DNA from: Flavobacterium sp. ALJ2
GTDB lineage: Bacteria > Bacteroidota > Bacteroidia > Flavobacteriales > Flavobacteriaceae
Assembly (NCBI RefSeq): GCF_015594725.1
Contig: NZ_JADNRC010000015.1
Location: 45,061-109,060 of the forward strand
DNA: 64,000 nt
Reading direction: 5' to 3'
The position numbers were made by a program, and so were the translations under genes. Below, in pieces: positions 63,042-64,000 of the stretch (its first letter is position 1; each line of letters starts with the position of its first letter). The notes under the pieces are model-generated. The model did no database searches. It saw only the letters and a list, made by a program, of their open reading frames with translations, and was not told the DNA's origin.

Positions 63042-63398
63042 CTAGCTTATTTTAGGTGGAAGCCAGATAGAACGGAAATCCGAAGAAATAAAGATTTCGG
63101 TATAATAATAATTTTGCTTTCTTTCAGAAAAATCAAAAAGTGAATTGTTTTCTGTTTGAAATATAGCTATTGTCGAAAAGCCACAGTTTCCGGTTGTAGA
63201 ACTACAAGAGCTTCCTGAGCAGCTGTTATCGCAATTGTGCCCTTTTTTTGTAGAATCTTTTTTATTGCAACAATCTTTTACTGGAGATTCTTTTTTACAA
63301 CATGACATTTCATTTTTTGTCTCATGTGCATAAGTAAACGTTGGTCCCATTAGGAAACCAAGCATTACAAGTAGCAATATGTAGAACTTTTTTGTCAT
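63042..63398 (-). CDS. Cysteine-rich small exported protein, DUF6660-like (copy A)
   Basis: A 118-residue protein. The signal-like N terminus is MTKKFYILLLVMLGFLMGPT. The middle has eight cysteines (SCCKKE, KDCCNKKD, GHNCDNSCSGSSC, TGNC), and the tail is FSERKQNYYYTEIFISSDFR ending IWLPPKIS. The ATG at 63398 is chosen, because the in-frame upstream codon lies inside a TATCTTTG promoter box at 63408-63415. The cysteine pattern and adjacency to HMA and TlpA genes suggest metal buffering at the cell surface or in the periplasm. Confidence 0.78.
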   Translation of the reverse strand: MTKKFYILLLVMLGFLMGPTFTYAHETKNEMSCCKKESPVKDCCNKKDSTKKGHNCDNSCSGSSCSSTTGNCGFSTIAIFQTENNSLFDFSERKQNYYYTEIFISSDFRSIWLPPKIS

Positions 63399-63407
63399 AG
63401 TTAAGTG

Positions 63408-63415
63408 CAAAGATA
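63408..63415 (-). promoter_or_regulatory. -7 promoter element (TATCTTTG)
   Basis: Minus-strand TATCTTTG matches TAnnTTTG, 10 bases before the ATG of the copy A Cys-rich gene, so its leader would be very short. Confidence 0.5.
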
Positions 63416-63638
63416 CTTTTTCTTGACTGTCTTGGTTGTTAAATTTTTTATAATTCTGATTTTAATAAATTAGGTAGGTTGTATCGTTTTTTTTAGAAAG
63501 AGACAGTATTAAATATTTTATGTTTTTTAGTTTTTGGAAGTAATAAAAACTTTGAAAAGTAATTAACTTGTATTTTAAAAGATTTGTCAAGTGTATATGT
63601 AGTAAACTTTTTATTACTTCTAAAACTATTTAATTTTA

Positions 63639-64000
63639 TTAGTTATATTTTGTTTTTTCAATATTATAAACTACAACAATCCCTGCATTTGGAAAATATG
63701 GAAATGTGTCATAAAATGTTACAGTAAGATATCCATCAGGAGTTAAGGAGAGCGTGTGACCATATTGTCCACTACCACATGTTGAAGCATTGGCTAATTG
63801 TTCTAAAGTTTTAGAATAAATATCTGATTTGGCTGTTAATACAACTCTTTCATATACCTTATCTTTCGTTTTTTCTGATAATGGATAGGCTTGTAGTACT
63901 GCCGATATGAATTTTTTGTCTATGAACTGAATTTCAAAATCAATTTTCACACCTTCACAAGCACCAATAGTTGTACCTACGAATTTTGTGATGTAATTTT
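63639..64000 (-). CDS. Hypothetical protein, 5'-truncated by the window edge
   Basis: The frame stays open through 64000 (NYITKFVGTTIGACEGVKID...), so the GTG at 63950 is not the true start. About 120 residues are visible, beta-rich toward the end (TLSLTPDGYLTVTFYDTFPY, GIVVVYNIEK), with a CGSGQYGH segment. No domain is recognised. The gene lies 229 bases upstream of the copy A Cys-rich gene on the same strand. Confidence 0.55.
   Translation of the reverse strand, partial: NYITKFVGTTIGACEGVKIDFEIQFIDKKFISAVLQAYPLSEKTKDKVYERVVLTAKSDIYSKTLEQLANASTCGSGQYGHTLSLTPDGYLTVTFYDTFPYFPNAGIVVVYNIEKTKYN

Overview
The window looks like chromosome from a low-GC Bacteroidota bacterium, most probably Flavobacterium or a close relative. 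The evidence is a strongly AT-rich sequence, TAnnTTTG promoter elements (the -7 box of the Bacteroidota primary sigma factor) with almost no Shine-Dalgarno sequences, a FecI/FecR/SusC/SusD locus, several TonB-linked and lipoprotein genes, and short intergenic repeats of a flavobacterial type. No rRNA, tRNA, CRISPR array, prophage or intact insertion sequence was seen. All identifications come from reading the sequence and from memory of protein families; no database search was run.

Layout. 0-5 kb: partial J-domain gene, small hypothetical genes, a YchJ-type protein, and a vWA plus AAA+ (MoxR/Mg-chelatase-like) pair. 5-10.5 kb: a 2OG-Fe(II) oxygenase, a short cysteine-rich leader peptide with a terminator ahead of a glutamate dehydrogenase, a sterol-desaturase-family hydroxylase and a DUF695-type protein. 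10.5-15 kb: divergent HxlR/DoxX and AraC/MFS pairs, a PfkB sugar kinase and a CAP-domain lipoprotein. 15-25 kb: class II ribonucleotide reductase (nrdJ), mprF, and a 1130-residue GH18-deacetylase-GT2 fusion. 25-31 kb: AraC/ankyrin/amidohydrolase cluster and the metNIQ importer. 31-36 kb: histidine kinase and response regulator, an S24-type repressor divergent from alkB, and a cupin-8 protein. 36-46 kb: ECF sigma, FecR, SusC, SusD, Mx1 metallopeptidase and DUF4302 lipoprotein, a complete nutrient-uptake locus. 46-54.7 kb: DUF5808 protein, a putative secreted-peptide precursor, a decayed type ISP restriction-enzyme fragment, AraC plus RclC-like protein, a siderophore-type AraC/TonB receptor/DUF4374 locus, and two decayed genes. 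54.7-64 kb: a redox/metal island on the minus strand.

The redox/metal island is the most unusual part. An OmpR-type two-component system sits beside dsbD, two paralogous TlpA-like thioredoxins, two exported heavy-metal-associated (HMA) CxxC proteins, a beta-barrel-like protein and two paralogous cysteine-rich small exported proteins that resemble DUF6660. Electrons from DsbD could pass through the TlpA proteins to keep the exported CxxC metal-binding proteins reduced. A segment of the island is duplicated and appears to have recombined inside a signal peptide. A 35-bp element with the inverted repeat CAGAAC-N5-GTTCTG lies upstream of both dsbD and one of the cysteine-rich genes. No efflux pump is visible in the window.
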